Assembly (NCBI RefSeq): GCF_023195775.1
Contig: NZ_CP096205.1
Coordinates: 2,420,001-2,484,000, forward strand
DNA: 64,000 nt
Source: Flavobacterium azooxidireducens
GTDB lineage: Bacteria; Bacteroidota; Bacteroidia; Flavobacteriales; Flavobacteriaceae
Direction of reading: 5' to 3'
In this document: positions 41,571 through 50,169 of the stretch, in pieces
How the letters are laid out: the number at the start of each line of letters is the position of its first letter
Numbering within the stretch: position 1 is the first letter of the stretch
Notes under the pieces: generated by a model
The model's database searches: none
What the model saw: only the letters and a program-made list of their open reading frames with translations
Told to the model about the DNA's origin: nothing
Position numbers and translations under genes: made by a program

Positions 41571-43442
41571 ATGAGAGTAAATTTAGTGATTATTTTTTTA
41601 GTAGCAATCCTGGTTCAATCCACCGCACAGAATCGTGATAAAAATGTGGATGTAGGTCCCGAGTTTAAGAAACTAATCACTGAATTGGATGAGTGTATTA
41701 AAGCAAAAGATCAAAATTGCCTCGAAATTTCAGATAAAATCATAAAAAAGGGTAAAAAAGAAAAGGTGCCGTTTTTAGATTATTTATATTTCAAACGAGC
41801 TTTTTATTTCTTCAATCGAAATGAACTTGATTCTACGATGGTTTATAGCCGATTAGCTGTTCAAAACCTTAACCCTGTAGAAAAGCAACGAAGCGATGTA
41901 GCTGCTTACAATCTTTTAGCGAATTGTTATTATTTTAAAGGAGAGTTAAATTCTGCCATTACTATCTACCTCAAAATAGCAGCTATTTTAGAAAACGGAG
42001 GCAATCAATTACACTTGGGTTATTTATATTCCAACATAGCGACATTACTTGGTCAGACAGGCAACAAAGAAAAACAATTAGACTATTTACATAAGTCTTT
42101 TAAACTACTAAAAGAAAGTAATGACGAACGTTTTATTGCAACAGTTGCCAGCAATTTAGGGCTTGCCTACTATCATGCAAAAGATACAGTTAAAACAAAT
42201 AAATGGGCAAAAGAAGCAGTAGAACTTAGTGAGCTTTCAAATGATTTGGTAGCAAAAACGCAATCCAACTTAACGTTGTCATTAATCCAAAAAGACCTTA
42301 ATAAATCCCTTGAATATGCAGAACAATCTGTAAAATATGCCGACGAGTTAAAAGACAAAACCCATATGACTTCAGCCTACTACAGATATGCCGACGCTTT
42401 AGACAAACTAGGTGAAGGTAAAAAAGCAATAAACTATGCCGAACAAGCGGTCAAATTCGCTGAAGAAATAGGGGATAACCTTACCTTAACAAACGCAGCC
42501 GCTACTGCCGGGAAAATCTATTATAATTTGGGACAAAAAGAAAAAGCGGCCGACTTCTATTACACCTACTCAATTTTGAAAGATTCTATTTCTTCTGCCG
42601 AAAACGCCAGAGAAATTAATGATATTAACACGAAGTATCAAACCGAGAAGAAAGAAAAGCAAATCATTGAACAAGATTTAAAAATACAAAAGCAACAGTC
42701 AAATTTGTTGTACGCTATTTTTGGAGGATTATTATTGTTGTCCATTTTTGGCGGAATTTTTATCTACTACAGAAAATCACAACATCTTAAGCTAAAACAA
42801 TTTCAACAGGAAAAAGAAAACGCCATTCTAAATTCTTTTATTTTAGGAGAAGAACGAGAAAGAGGTAGAATTTCACATGAGTTACACGATGGAGTTGCAG
42901 CAATGATTGGTGCTGCCAAAATGAGCTTGGAATCAATCCCCCATCTTCCAAAGGAAAAGCAAATGCAGCAACTTTCAAAAGTGCAAGGAATTTTAGAACA
43001 TTCGCACGCAGATATTCGTCACATTGCTCATAATCTTCTTCCAACAGTATTAGAAAAAGAAGGATTAATTCAAGCAACAGAACAATTTGTTTCAGAAATC
43101 AACGAAACCAAACTGGTTCATATTGCTGTTACAGACAAAAACAGTCAAGCAAATGAAAACTCAAAGCAATTGCAATTGATGCTTTTCAGAATTATTCAAG
43201 AGTTAGTAAACAACATTATCAAGCATTCGCAGGCACAAAATGCAGAAATTGTCTTTAGCAAAATTAACAATGCTTTACAAATCGAAGTGATTGATGATGG
43301 TCTGGGATACAGCGACACAATTACCAAAGAAAACCAAGGTTTATATAGTATTTCACAGCGGTTAAAGTCAATTGGCGGAAATTTTAAAATTACAAATGGA
43401 AATGCCGGCGGTACAAGAGCTAAGGTTGAATTAAATGTATAG
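41571..43442 (+). CDS. TPR-containing sensor histidine kinase (HisKA_3 type)
   Basis: 623 residues. Signal peptide (VAILVQSTAQ), then a periplasmic region of about 330 residues with tetratricopeptide-like helices (for example LANCYYFKGELNSAITIYLK and AAATAGKIYYNLGQKEKAAD), one membrane segment (about 380-400, YAIFGGLLLLSIFGGIFIYY), a dimerisation/phosphorylation helix with His439 in RISHELHDGVAAMIGAA, and an ATPase domain with N-box QELVNNIIKHSQ and G-box DDGLGYS. The architecture is common in Bacteroidota, where the TPR region is thought to sense through protein contact. It pairs with the response regulator just upstream. Confidence 0.93.
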   Translation: MRVNLVIIFLVAILVQSTAQNRDKNVDVGPEFKKLITELDECIKAKDQNCLEISDKIIKKGKKEKVPFLDYLYFKRAFYFFNRNELDSTMVYSRLAVQNLNPVEKQRSDVAAYNLLANCYYFKGELNSAITIYLKIAAILENGGNQLHLGYLYSNIATLLGQTGNKEKQLDYLHKSFKLLKESNDERFIATVASNLGLAYYHAKDTVKTNKWAKEAVELSELSNDLVAKTQSNLTLSLIQKDLNKSLEYAEQSVKYADELKDKTHMTSAYYRYADALDKLGEGKKAINYAEQAVKFAEEIGDNLTLTNAAATAGKIYYNLGQKEKAADFYYTYSILKDSISSAENAREINDINTKYQTEKKEKQIIEQDLKIQKQQSNLLYAIFGGLLLLSIFGGIFIYYRKSQHLKLKQFQQEKENAILNSFILGEERERGRISHELHDGVAAMIGAAKMSLESIPHLPKEKQMQQLSKVQGILEHSHADIRHIAHNLLPTVLEKEGLIQATEQFVSEINETKLVHIAVTDKNSQANENSKQLQLMLFRIIQELVNNIIKHSQAQNAEIVFSKINNALQIEVIDDGLGYSDTITKENQGLYSISQRLKSIGGNFKITNGNAGGTRAKVELNV

Positions 43443-43595
43443 AATACTTATCCGAAACGATCAAAAATAAGGTTTTGTTATTTTGGAGTTTCTATAGAAA
43501 AGTTGTCTGTCGTTTGTCATTGGTTTTACCTAGTTTTTATGATGAGCATGGAAATAGTTGGTTGGCTTTTAAGGAATACTTTTGCAGAGCAATCT

Positions 43596-44000
43596 TTATT
43601 TCAATTTGTTTTGAACAATTACTAAATAATTTGATTTATCATTTTTCAAAATTTTCAACTCTTCTTTTTGAGATAGTATCAAAGTGTCATTGATAAAAAA
43701 TGGTGGTTTATAATTTTTATGAAATTCGAATACAAATAGTGTATCGTTTATGTGTTTAAATTTTCCTGAATAATACCCGGAATTAACCAATCCGATAACT
43801 TTTGAATAGTACCTGAATGTTTTATTTTTTCGTAAAATCAATATATCATCTCCCATTTTCCAGTTCGTTGTAGCCTTTAATTCATTTTTGGAGAATCGAT
43901 TGAAAAAGTCATTTCTTCTTGCAATCCGATCGTTTTTTTCCATCGTTCCACATGATAAAAATGTGAAGAGTAGAAGAAGTAGGAATAGGATATTTTTCAT
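43596..44000 (-). CDS. Small lipoprotein, unknown function
   Basis: 134 residues from the ATG that gives the lipoprotein leader MKNILFLLLLLFTFLSC; an ATG 18 codons upstream spoils it. The mature part is basic and beta-rich (WKMGDDILILRKNKTFRYYS, YYSGKFKHINDTLFVFEFHK), like a small lipocalin-type fold. It is convergent with the histidine kinase gene. No motif recognised. Confidence 0.65.
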   Translation of the reverse strand: MKNILFLLLLLFTFLSCGTMEKNDRIARRNDFFNRFSKNELKATTNWKMGDDILILRKNKTFRYYSKVIGLVNSGYYSGKFKHINDTLFVFEFHKNYKPPFFINDTLILSQKEELKILKNDKSNYLVIVQNKLK

Positions 44001-44077
44001 TTTTAAATTTTTTGTAAGAAGTCTATGCTGATAACTATAGTAATTTCGGAGCATTCTAAGAACTTGTGAGCTAGTTT

Positions 44078-44491
44078 TTAGTAAGGTTCATAAACCAATT
44101 TGGTAATTCCATCCGGATATTCTTCTACTAAATTTTCACCCACTTTATATATTTTGATAGTATATTCTGTACCAGTAGTTGTTTTGAATTTATAATTACT
44201 GTTTCCTGTATTTTCCCAAATCAAACCAAAGTCAGTATACACTTGGTTGCATGGGTCAGGAAAAGTGTTTGGCGTTACAATAAATCCGGCAACAGTGTTA
44301 TTGGATTTAAATTCTTTATAATATTCTAATGTACAAGGTAGAATTTCCTGTGGTTCATCCGATTCATAACGTTCAATCGTTCTCCATTTCCCGATGATGA
44401 TATCGTTATTACTATCGTCATTATTATTTGAGCAAGATGAAAAAAGCATAAAACCTGCTAAAAATACATAAAGTAATCTCATTATTTTCAT
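44078..44491 (-). CDS. Lipocalin-like lipoprotein
   Basis: 137 residues (alternative start three codons in). The leader FLAGFMLFSSC is followed by SNNNDDSNND and then IIIGKWRTIERYE, the GxW start typical of lipocalin-like lipoproteins of this phylum. Two inner Cys (LPCTLEYY, DPCNQVY) may form a disulfide. Ligand unknown. It lies 77 bases upstream of the small lipoprotein gene on the same strand. Confidence 0.7.
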   Translation of the reverse strand: MKIMRLLYVFLAGFMLFSSCSNNNDDSNNDIIIGKWRTIERYESDEPQEILPCTLEYYKEFKSNNTVAGFIVTPNTFPDPCNQVYTDFGLIWENTGNSNYKFKTTTGTEYTIKIYKVGENLVEEYPDGITKLVYEPY

Positions 44492-44622
44492 TTATAAAGT
44501 GTAGTTTTATTTGTTTAAAAAATAGTTATCTGGTGGCTGTAGAATTAAATTTTTTACCAATTTGCATATCCATTTCATTATGGCTAACGTTTCATAAAGT
44601 TTCAAACAGTTGCTACGTGTGG

Positions 44623-44997
44623 TTATTTTTTCAGTTCGTTAAATACTATTTCATCCTTAAATTCAACTTTAGAAATATGTCTAACGCTATTATTCCAGTC
44701 GAGTGGTGTCCAATAGTTCGGATATTTCACAACAATTGCATTTCCGATTAATTTTGCTTTCAAATTGTTTAATTCTAATCCATTTTCTAATCCTCTGTTA
44801 ATGTAAAATCTACGGTCATTATTTTCCATTACGAATATAACATCATTTCCTTTATTGCTATAAATCTCCTTTACAATTCCGCTTTCAGAAATAGCTTTAT
44901 CTTCAGATACGATTGGTACAGGTCTAAAAATTAAGACAGCAATTATAAAAATAAGTAAACTGAAACTAATAAAAACAATCTTCGCAATTTTCTTCAT
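44623..44997 (-). CDS. Small membrane-anchored protein, unknown function
   Basis: 124 residues. One N-terminal membrane segment (IVFISFSLLIFIIAVLIF) and a beta-rich exterior domain (SGIVKEIYSNKGNDVIFVME, NNDRRFYINRGLENGL). It ends VEFKDEIVFNELKK. Similar small proteins are common in Bacteroidota without known function. It is the first gene of the minus-strand group 43596-44997. Confidence 0.65.
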   Translation of the reverse strand: MKKIAKIVFISFSLLIFIIAVLIFRPVPIVSEDKAISESGIVKEIYSNKGNDVIFVMENNDRRFYINRGLENGLELNNLKAKLIGNAIVVKYPNYWTPLDWNNSVRHISKVEFKDEIVFNELKK

Positions 44998-45520
44998 AAT
45001 CGTGATTTTTAAATTGGCTATAACTTGTCTCTAAACGCTGAAAAAATTCTTATTTATACTTGATTTTGCATGTAGAACCGAAAGTTTCTCTTGTGTTAAC
45101 TAATCCCAAATATACCTTTTTTCCTTTGATTTGAAAGTAGTTAGTTTTGATTTTGAAAAATCATTTGTTGAAAATGGAATAGTAAATTGATTTGAAGTGG
45201 TGTCCCGATTGTAATCGGGATTGAAGAGCATTATGGTATTAAGTCGACTTCGAGTGGCGGGAAGTTTCTTTTTTTGATATAAAAAACCGCAAAGTCGGGA
45301 GACGTTTGCCTTTACTTTGGATTTGATAAAAAAAGTTTAAATTTATTCAAAGGAAAGCAGAGGTGAACTTAAGACGTTTGTAGTTAAAAACTATGCTCTG
45401 CATTAGTCCTCTGCCTTGTCCTTGAATCCGTTGAATTGCTTCAAATAGAATGATAGATTTTAAGATCTAATAAAGGCTCTAAAGAAGTTCAACATTTTTG
45501 TTTATCCTAAATTCAAAGTT
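44998..45520. other. Non-coding region holding the left part of the IS110-family element
   Basis: No protein gene. It contains a hairpin CCCGATT (45204-45210) / AATCGGG (45213-45219) and the larger structure at 45347-45425 treated below as a candidate bridge RNA. The left end of the insertion element should lie in this stretch, but IS110 elements lack clear terminal inverted repeats, so I cannot fix it by eye. Confidence 0.5.
45347..45425 (+). ncRNA. Candidate bridge RNA stem-loop of the IS110 element
   Basis: TCAAAGGAAAGCAGAGG (45347-45363) pairs with CCTCTGCCTTGTCCTTGA (45408-45425) with small bulges. Inside is a second short stem TAGT / ACTA (about 45381-45393). The two strands between the outer and inner stems are unpaired (left TGAACTTAAGACGTTTG, right TGCTCTGCATTAGT) and form a large internal loop, the architecture of the target- or donor-binding loops of described IS110 bridge RNAs. 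It lies about 95 bases upstream of the transposase ATG. The assignment is by position and shape only. Confidence 0.45.
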
Positions 45521-46528
45521 ATGAAAAATTATTTATTTCATGTTGGAATTGATGTTTCTAAATCAAAATTGGACGTAGTTATTCTAAACATTAATTCTTT
45601 AAATCAAACAGCACATTTTATTATTGAAAACAACTCAAAAGGAATTAAATCAGTAATAAATTATTTGAAAAAAAATGGAATTGATCCAACAACAACATTG
45701 TTTTGTTTTGAAAGTACAGGTGTTTATAGCTATCCATTAAGTGCCTTTTTTTCAGAGAATAAATTTGATTACTGGGTTGTACCAGCTATAGAAATTAAGC
45801 GTTCTAAAGGGATTTCAAGAGGTAAGAATGACAAAAATGACGCAAAAGATATTGCTTTATATAGTCTGCGTAATATTGATAAGTTGACTCTTTCTTCTGT
45901 TGCTGAAAAAGAAATTCAACAATTAAAATTGTTATTTAGTGAAAGGGAAAAACTAGTCAAAGCAATACTACTTTTTAAAACCTCTAGTGAAAACAAAGGA
46001 TTTATACCTAAAGATATTTATAAAGAAATTGCTTTAATAAATAGTAAAACAATTCAAAATCTAAAAAACTCTTTGAAAGCAATTGAGAAAAAAATGAAGT
46101 CAATTATCAATAAAAATGAAACCCTTTCAAAACAGTTTAATTTAGTAAAAAGTGTTCCGGGAATTGGAGAGCAAACAGCTCTTTATTTTATAATTGCAAC
46201 TAAAGGATTTAAATCTTTTAAAACATGGCGAAAATTTGCTTGTTATTCAGGGGTAGCTCCTTTTGAATATAGTTCAGGCTCAAGTGTGAGGGGAAGAACT
46301 AAAGTAAATCATTTGGCTGACAAAAAAATGAAATCATTACTTCAAATGTGTTCAATGACTTCATTAAAGTATGATCCTCAATTAAAAGAATATTATAACA
46401 AGAAGAAAGCTGAAGGAAAAAATTCAATGTTAGTTTTAAATAATATCAGATGTAAAATTATTAGTAGAGTTTTTGCTGTTATAAACAGAGAAACGCCGTA
46501 TATTAACACGTATAAATTTGCATCATAA
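45521..46528 (+). CDS. IS110-family transposase (RNA-guided recombinase family)
   Basis: 335 residues. The N-terminal RuvC-like DEDD domain is visible as FHVGIDVSKSKLDVVIL, CFESTGVYSYPL and KNDKNDAKDIALYSL. The C-terminal Transposase_20 domain has the helix-hairpin-helix-like SVPGIGEQTALYFIIA, then ACYSGVAPFEYSSGSSVRGR, which contains the serine expected to attack DNA. The length and both domains look intact, so the element may be active. Family members are guided by a bridge RNA made from the element. Confidence 0.95.
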   Translation: MKNYLFHVGIDVSKSKLDVVILNINSLNQTAHFIIENNSKGIKSVINYLKKNGIDPTTTLFCFESTGVYSYPLSAFFSENKFDYWVVPAIEIKRSKGISRGKNDKNDAKDIALYSLRNIDKLTLSSVAEKEIQQLKLLFSEREKLVKAILLFKTSSENKGFIPKDIYKEIALINSKTIQNLKNSLKAIEKKMKSIINKNETLSKQFNLVKSVPGIGEQTALYFIIATKGFKSFKTWRKFACYSGVAPFEYSSGSSVRGRTKVNHLADKKMKSLLQMCSMTSLKYDPQLKEYYNKKKAEGKNSMLVLNNIRCKIISRVFAVINRETPYINTYKFAS

Positions 46529-46999
46529 TTTAACAATTTTTACTTGCTTTTTATCATAGAATGCGGAGCTTTTCATAAGAATATTTTACCCGAACTCTTT
46601 GCAGAGCAGGATTCATCTGCCAACCGGCAAATTCCCCGCTACCGAATCCTTTCGTGTAGTATCTTGTTTTGTTTAAAATTATTTGTTCTTCAAATGTCAA
46701 AAGTTTTTCATTCCACCACAAACCTAACCCATCCGCACCAAACATTCTTACGGATTCCCGTAAAGCACTAAAAAAATAAATGGGGTGTGTTTTTGCCAAT
46801 CGGCAAATTCATTTTTGGAAATACTAAGATATATAAAAAGTAATTCGTTCTTATAAAAAGTTAAATTTTTTTAAAAAATTAAACTTCATCAATGTCTTTG
46901 GTTTAATTTACTTAGAAATAGTTGAGACTACTACCTCAAAATAAAGCAAAAAAAAACCAATCTAAAAAGATTGGCTTCATGCTTAAAGTAAAATATATC
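46529..46999. other. Intergenic region right of the IS110 element
   Basis: The right end of the element should be within the first tens of bases. A minus-strand frame at 46554-46799 (81 codons, containing RMFGADGLGLWWNEKLLTFE) has an unusual Trp- and Gly-rich composition; I have no family for it, and it may be a repeat-derived frame rather than a gene. The last 50 bases hold the cspA-like gene terminator. Confidence 0.45.
46947..46974 (-). terminator. Terminator of the cold-shock gene
   Basis: CCAATCT (46957-46963) pairs with AGATTGG (46968-46974) and the minus strand runs on into a stretch of T (plus-strand A run, 46947-46956). It is about 26 bases past the stop codon. Confidence 0.88.
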
Positions 47000-47191
47000 T
47001 TAGATAACGTTTACGTCTACTGCTGTTGGTCCTTTTTGTCCGTTTTCTACAGAATAAGTAACCTGATCGTTTTCACGCACTACACCATTAAGGCCAGTTG
47101 CATGAACAAATACGTCTGCACCACCACCTTTTGGAGTGATAAATCCGAAGCCTTTTGCTTCATTGTAAAATTTAATTGTTCCTTCGTTCAT
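47000..47191 (-). CDS. Cold-shock-domain protein (CspA family)
   Basis: 63 residues, one cold-shock domain: MNEGTIKFYNEAKGFGFITP with RNP1 KGFGFI and RNP2 VFVHAT, ending VTYSVENGQKGPTAVDVNVI. It binds single-stranded RNA or DNA and acts as an RNA chaperone. The promoter box at 47215-47222 and the terminator downstream make it a compact single-gene unit. Confidence 0.95.
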   Translation of the reverse strand: MNEGTIKFYNEAKGFGFITPKGGGADVFVHATGLNGVVRENDQVTYSVENGQKGPTAVDVNVI

Positions 47192-47214
47192 AATATGAAA
47201 TAGTTAATAAGCGA

Positions 47215-47222
47215 CAAATATA
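47215..47222 (-). promoter_or_regulatory. -7 box of the cold-shock gene
   Basis: CAAATATA on the plus strand reads TATATTTG on the coding strand, a TAnnTTTG match 23 bases before the ATG. Confidence 0.55.
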
Positions 47223-47397
47223 AGTTAAATTATTGATTTTTAGTGTTTTGTTTTAAAAAAGTAATTTTTTTTAAAAAATAGTCCGATTTTATTGAGTATT
47301 TTTTAAAAATAAAGTCGAACTAAATATTAGTCAAAAACGAGATAAACAGTTTGAGCTTCAAATAGAAATAGTTGTTTAAAAGAAAATGGTAGTACAA

Positions 47398-47640
47398 TCA
47401 AATCCGTGCAAACCTTATATAGCGAAGCTATCAAAATCCGTAGAAAACAGCGTTTTGCAAAGCAAATCCGTTCAATCCGCGTTCCAAAAAAAAGGGAATA
47501 AATAGTTTCAAGTTTCAGGTTTCAAGTTGGGATGTGCTTATAAAGAAAATGTTCGCAAAATCAAATCTATCAAAATCCCTTATAGCGAATCTATCAAAAT
47601 CCGTGCAAATCAGTTCTATCCGTCAAATCCGTGTTCCATT
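47398..47640. repeat. Two degenerate repeat units of an intergenic repeat family
   Basis: Unit one (about 47398-47487) contains TATAGCGAAGCTATCAAAAT and ends CAATCCGCGTTCC. Unit two (about 47562-47640) contains TATAGCGAATCTATCAAAAT and ends CAAATCCGTGTTCC. A more decayed copy lies near 31455. The units carry the short palindrome ATAGCGAAGCTAT at their centre. Confidence 0.65.
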
Positions 47641-47772
47641 AAAAACAGCGAAGCGTCCTTGTGCAATTTGTATCTAAAGAATCATATCAAAAAAATATTG
47701 ACTTAAAATAGTTTATTTTTTCACTTTTAAATTATTCTTTACAACTAGTAGTAAACTTAAAATTCAAATTCT

Positions 47773-47780
47773 TAAATTTG
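47773..47780 (+). promoter_or_regulatory. -7 box of ffh
   Basis: TAAATTTG fits TAnnTTTG and lies 26 bases upstream of the ffh ATG. Confidence 0.55.
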
Positions 47781-47806
47781 CACTTCATTAAAAGAAAATC
47801 CAAATT

Positions 47807-49144
47807 ATGTTCAGTAATTTAAGCGATAAACTCGACAAAGCCCTTCATATATTAAAAGGTCACGGTAAAATTACCGAAGTAAACGTTGCCGATACCCTAA
47901 AAGAAGTCCGTCGTGCGTTGTTGGATGCCGACGTGAATTTTAAAATTGCCAAAGATTTTACCAATTCCGTTAAGGAAAAGGCAATGGGTCAAAACGTATT
48001 GACTTCGTTACAGCCCGGTCAATTAATGGTGAAATTGGTGAAAGACGAGTTAACCGAATTAATGGGTGGAGAAGAAGTTGGAATCAATCTTTCCGGAAAT
48101 CCATCAATCATCTTAATGTCTGGTTTGCAAGGTTCGGGTAAAACCACTTTTTCGGGAAAATTGGCTAATTTTCTAAAAACTAAAAAAGGAAAGAAACCAC
48201 TTTTGGTGGCTTGTGATATTTATCGTCCTGCGGCTATCAATCAGTTGCATGTGGTAGGAGATCAAATTGGTGTGGAAGTATATTCTGAACCTGAAAATAA
48301 AAATGCAGTTGACATTGCTCAGAATGCAATTAAATATGCCAAAGCAAACGGATTCAATGTAGTCATTGTCGATACAGCCGGTCGTTTGGCGATTGATGAG
48401 CAAATGATGAACGAGATTGCGAATGTGCACAAAGCCATTCAACCACAAGAAACCTTGTTTGTGGTAGATGCAATGACGGGTCAAGATGCGGTGAATACGG
48501 CAAAAGCGTTTAACGACCGATTGAATTTTGACGGTGTGATCTTAACCAAATTAGACGGTGATACCCGTGGTGGAGCAGCGATTACGATCAAATCGGTGGT
48601 GAATAAACCAATCAAGTTCATTGGTACCGGTGAAAAGATGGAAGCAATTGACGTGTTCTATCCTTCCCGTATGGCCGACAGAATTTTGGGAATGGGAGAC
48701 GTTGTGTCGTTGGTAGAAAGAGCACAAGAACAATATGACGAAGAAGAAGCTCGCAAACTTCAAAAGAAGATTGCTAAAAACGAATTCGGTTTTGATGATT
48801 TCTTGGTGCAAATTCAGCAAATCAAAAAAATGGGTAACATGAAAGATTTGGTGGGTATGATTCCCGGAGCCGGAAAAGCATTGAAAGATGTGGAAATTGA
48901 AGACGATGCTTTTAAACACATTGAAGCAATCATTCATTCGATGACTCCGTTAGAAAGAACAAAACCTGCCGTGATAGACGGAAAAAGAAAAATCAGAATT
49001 GCCAAAGGTTCAGGAACCAAAGTGGAACAAGTGAATCAATTGATGAAACAGTTTGACCAAATGAGCAAAATGATGAAGATGATGCAAGGCGGCGGCGGAA
49101 AAAACCTCGCCCGCATGATGGGTGGAATGAAGGGAATGAAATAA
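47807..49144 (+). CDS. ffh: Signal recognition particle protein Ffh
   Basis: SRP54 homologue, 445 residues, normal length. N domain (MFSNLSDKLDKALHILKGHG), G domain with GLQGSGKTTFSGKLA, DTAGR and TKLDGD, and a Met-rich M domain at the end (MKQFDQMSKMMKMMQ, MMGGMKGMK), which binds SRP RNA and signal sequences. With SRP RNA and FtsY it targets membrane proteins co-translationally. The gene has its own promoter box and terminator. Confidence 0.97.
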   Translation: MFSNLSDKLDKALHILKGHGKITEVNVADTLKEVRRALLDADVNFKIAKDFTNSVKEKAMGQNVLTSLQPGQLMVKLVKDELTELMGGEEVGINLSGNPSIILMSGLQGSGKTTFSGKLANFLKTKKGKKPLLVACDIYRPAAINQLHVVGDQIGVEVYSEPENKNAVDIAQNAIKYAKANGFNVVIVDTAGRLAIDEQMMNEIANVHKAIQPQETLFVVDAMTGQDAVNTAKAFNDRLNFDGVILTKLDGDTRGGAAITIKSVVNKPIKFIGTGEKMEAIDVFYPSRMADRILGMGDVVSLVERAQEQYDEEEARKLQKKIAKNEFGFDDFLVQIQQIKKMGNMKDLVGMIPGAGKALKDVEIEDDAFKHIEAIIHSMTPLERTKPAVIDGKRKIRIAKGSGTKVEQVNQLMKQFDQMSKMMKMMQGGGGKNLARMMGGMKGMK

Positions 49145-49159
49145 TTTTCAACAATAACT

Positions 49160-49187
49160 GACGCGATTTATCGCGTCTTATTTTTTT
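49160..49187 (+). terminator. ffh terminator
   Basis: GACGCGA (49160-49166) pairs with TCGCGTC (49171-49177) around TTTA, followed by TTATTTTTTT. It lies 15 bases past the ffh stop and 25 before the folD ATG. Confidence 0.92.
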
Positions 49188-49211
49188 ACGACACAACTAA
49201 AACACACATAC

Positions 49212-50099
49212 ATGAAATTATTAGACGGTAAAAAAGTTTCGGAAGACATCAAAAATGAAATTGCTGCAGAAGTGCAGAAAATGAAAGACAACGGCGAAAA
49301 AGTACCACACTTAGCCGCTGTGATTGTGGGGACTGATGGAGCGAGTTTAACCTATGTAGGAAGCAAAGTAAAAGCCTGTGAACGAGTGGGTTTTGAAAGC
49401 ACATTGATTAAAATGCCTAACACTACTTCGGAAACGGAATTATTGAAAAAAATCAAAGAATTAAATGAAGATGATGACATTGACGGATTTATAGTGCAGT
49501 TACCGTTACCGAAACAAATTGATACACAAGAAGTATTGATGGCGATTGATCCCAACAAAGACGTAGATGGATTTCATCCCGAAAACTTCGGAAAAATGGC
49601 GTTGGATATGACTACATTTATTCCGGCCACACCGTTTGGTATTTTAGAATTATTAGAACGTTACGGCGTTGAAACGCAAGGAAAACACACGGTTGTTATC
49701 GGTAGAAGCCACATCGTAGGAAGACCGATGAGTATTTTGATGGGAAGAAAAGGTTTTCCGGGAAATTCCACGGTTACATTAACGCATAGTTACACCAAAA
49801 ACATCTCACAAATTACAACCCAAGCCGATATTATCATCACTGCTTTAGGAGTGCCAAATTACCTGAAAGCCGAAATGGTAAAAGATGATGCGGTGGTAAT
49901 TGATGTCGGTATCACACGCGTTTCCGACGATTCAACTGAAAAAGGTTACCGTATTACTGGCGATGTAGATTTTGAAAATGTAAGCAAAAAAGCATCCTTT
50001 ATCACTCCGGTTCCGGGCGGAGTAGGACCCATGACAATTGCGATGTTGTTGAAAAACACGTTATTGGCGAGAGAACAGAAGCGATTGAAGATGAGATAA
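49212..50099 (+). CDS. folD: Bifunctional methylenetetrahydrofolate dehydrogenase / cyclohydrolase
   Basis: FolD interconverts methylene-, methenyl- and formyl-tetrahydrofolate in the cytoplasm. 295 residues, usual size. Signatures: SLTYVGSKVKACERVGFES with the catalytic Lys, DGFIVQLPLPKQID, DVDGFHPENFG, the NAD(P) loop VVIGRSHIVGRPMSILM, and PVPGGVGPMTIAML near the C-terminus. It is separated from ffh by a terminator, so it should have its own start site within the short gap or depend on read-through. Confidence 0.97.
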   Translation: MKLLDGKKVSEDIKNEIAAEVQKMKDNGEKVPHLAAVIVGTDGASLTYVGSKVKACERVGFESTLIKMPNTTSETELLKKIKELNEDDDIDGFIVQLPLPKQIDTQEVLMAIDPNKDVDGFHPENFGKMALDMTTFIPATPFGILELLERYGVETQGKHTVVIGRSHIVGRPMSILMGRKGFPGNSTVTLTHSYTKNISQITTQADIIITALGVPNYLKAEMVKDDAVVIDVGITRVSDDSTEKGYRITGDVDFENVSKKASFITPVPGGVGPMTIAMLLKNTLLAREQKRLKMR

Positions 50100-50105
50100 A
50101 TAGTA

Positions 50106-50133
50106 AAACCCAAGTGATGAGCTTGGGTTTTTT
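50106..50133 (+). terminator. folD terminator
   Basis: AAACCCAAG (50106-50114) pairs with CTTGGGTTT (50122-50130), loop TGATGAG, then TTT. It lies a few bases past the folD stop. Confidence 0.92.
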
Positions 50134-50169
50134 AGTTTTAATGATTATCTTAGCTTTAAATTTTACAAA

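Larger units (their letters stand above)
45300..46545 (+). mobile_element. IS110-family insertion sequence (boundaries approximate)
   Basis: Defined by the transposase at 45521-46528 and the structured non-coding stretch upstream of it. The ends given are estimates. Members of the IS110 group typically carry a longer non-coding left part encoding a bridge RNA and a short right part, which agrees with the ~200 or more non-coding bases here upstream of the gene. Only one copy is in this window. Confidence 0.5.
47192..47806. other. Long intergenic region with dispersed repeats
   Basis: No gene. The first 40 bases hold the cold-shock promoter. From 47398 to 47640 there are two related repeat units; between them, at about 47503-47528, is the TTTCAAGTTTCAGGTTTCAA string also found near 8211-8282. 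The end has the ffh -7 box TAAATTTG at 47773-47780. Confidence 0.6.

Noticed and set aside
46922..47203. Plus-strand frame overlapping the cold-shock gene
   Set aside because: It is the antisense shadow of the clear cold-shock domain.
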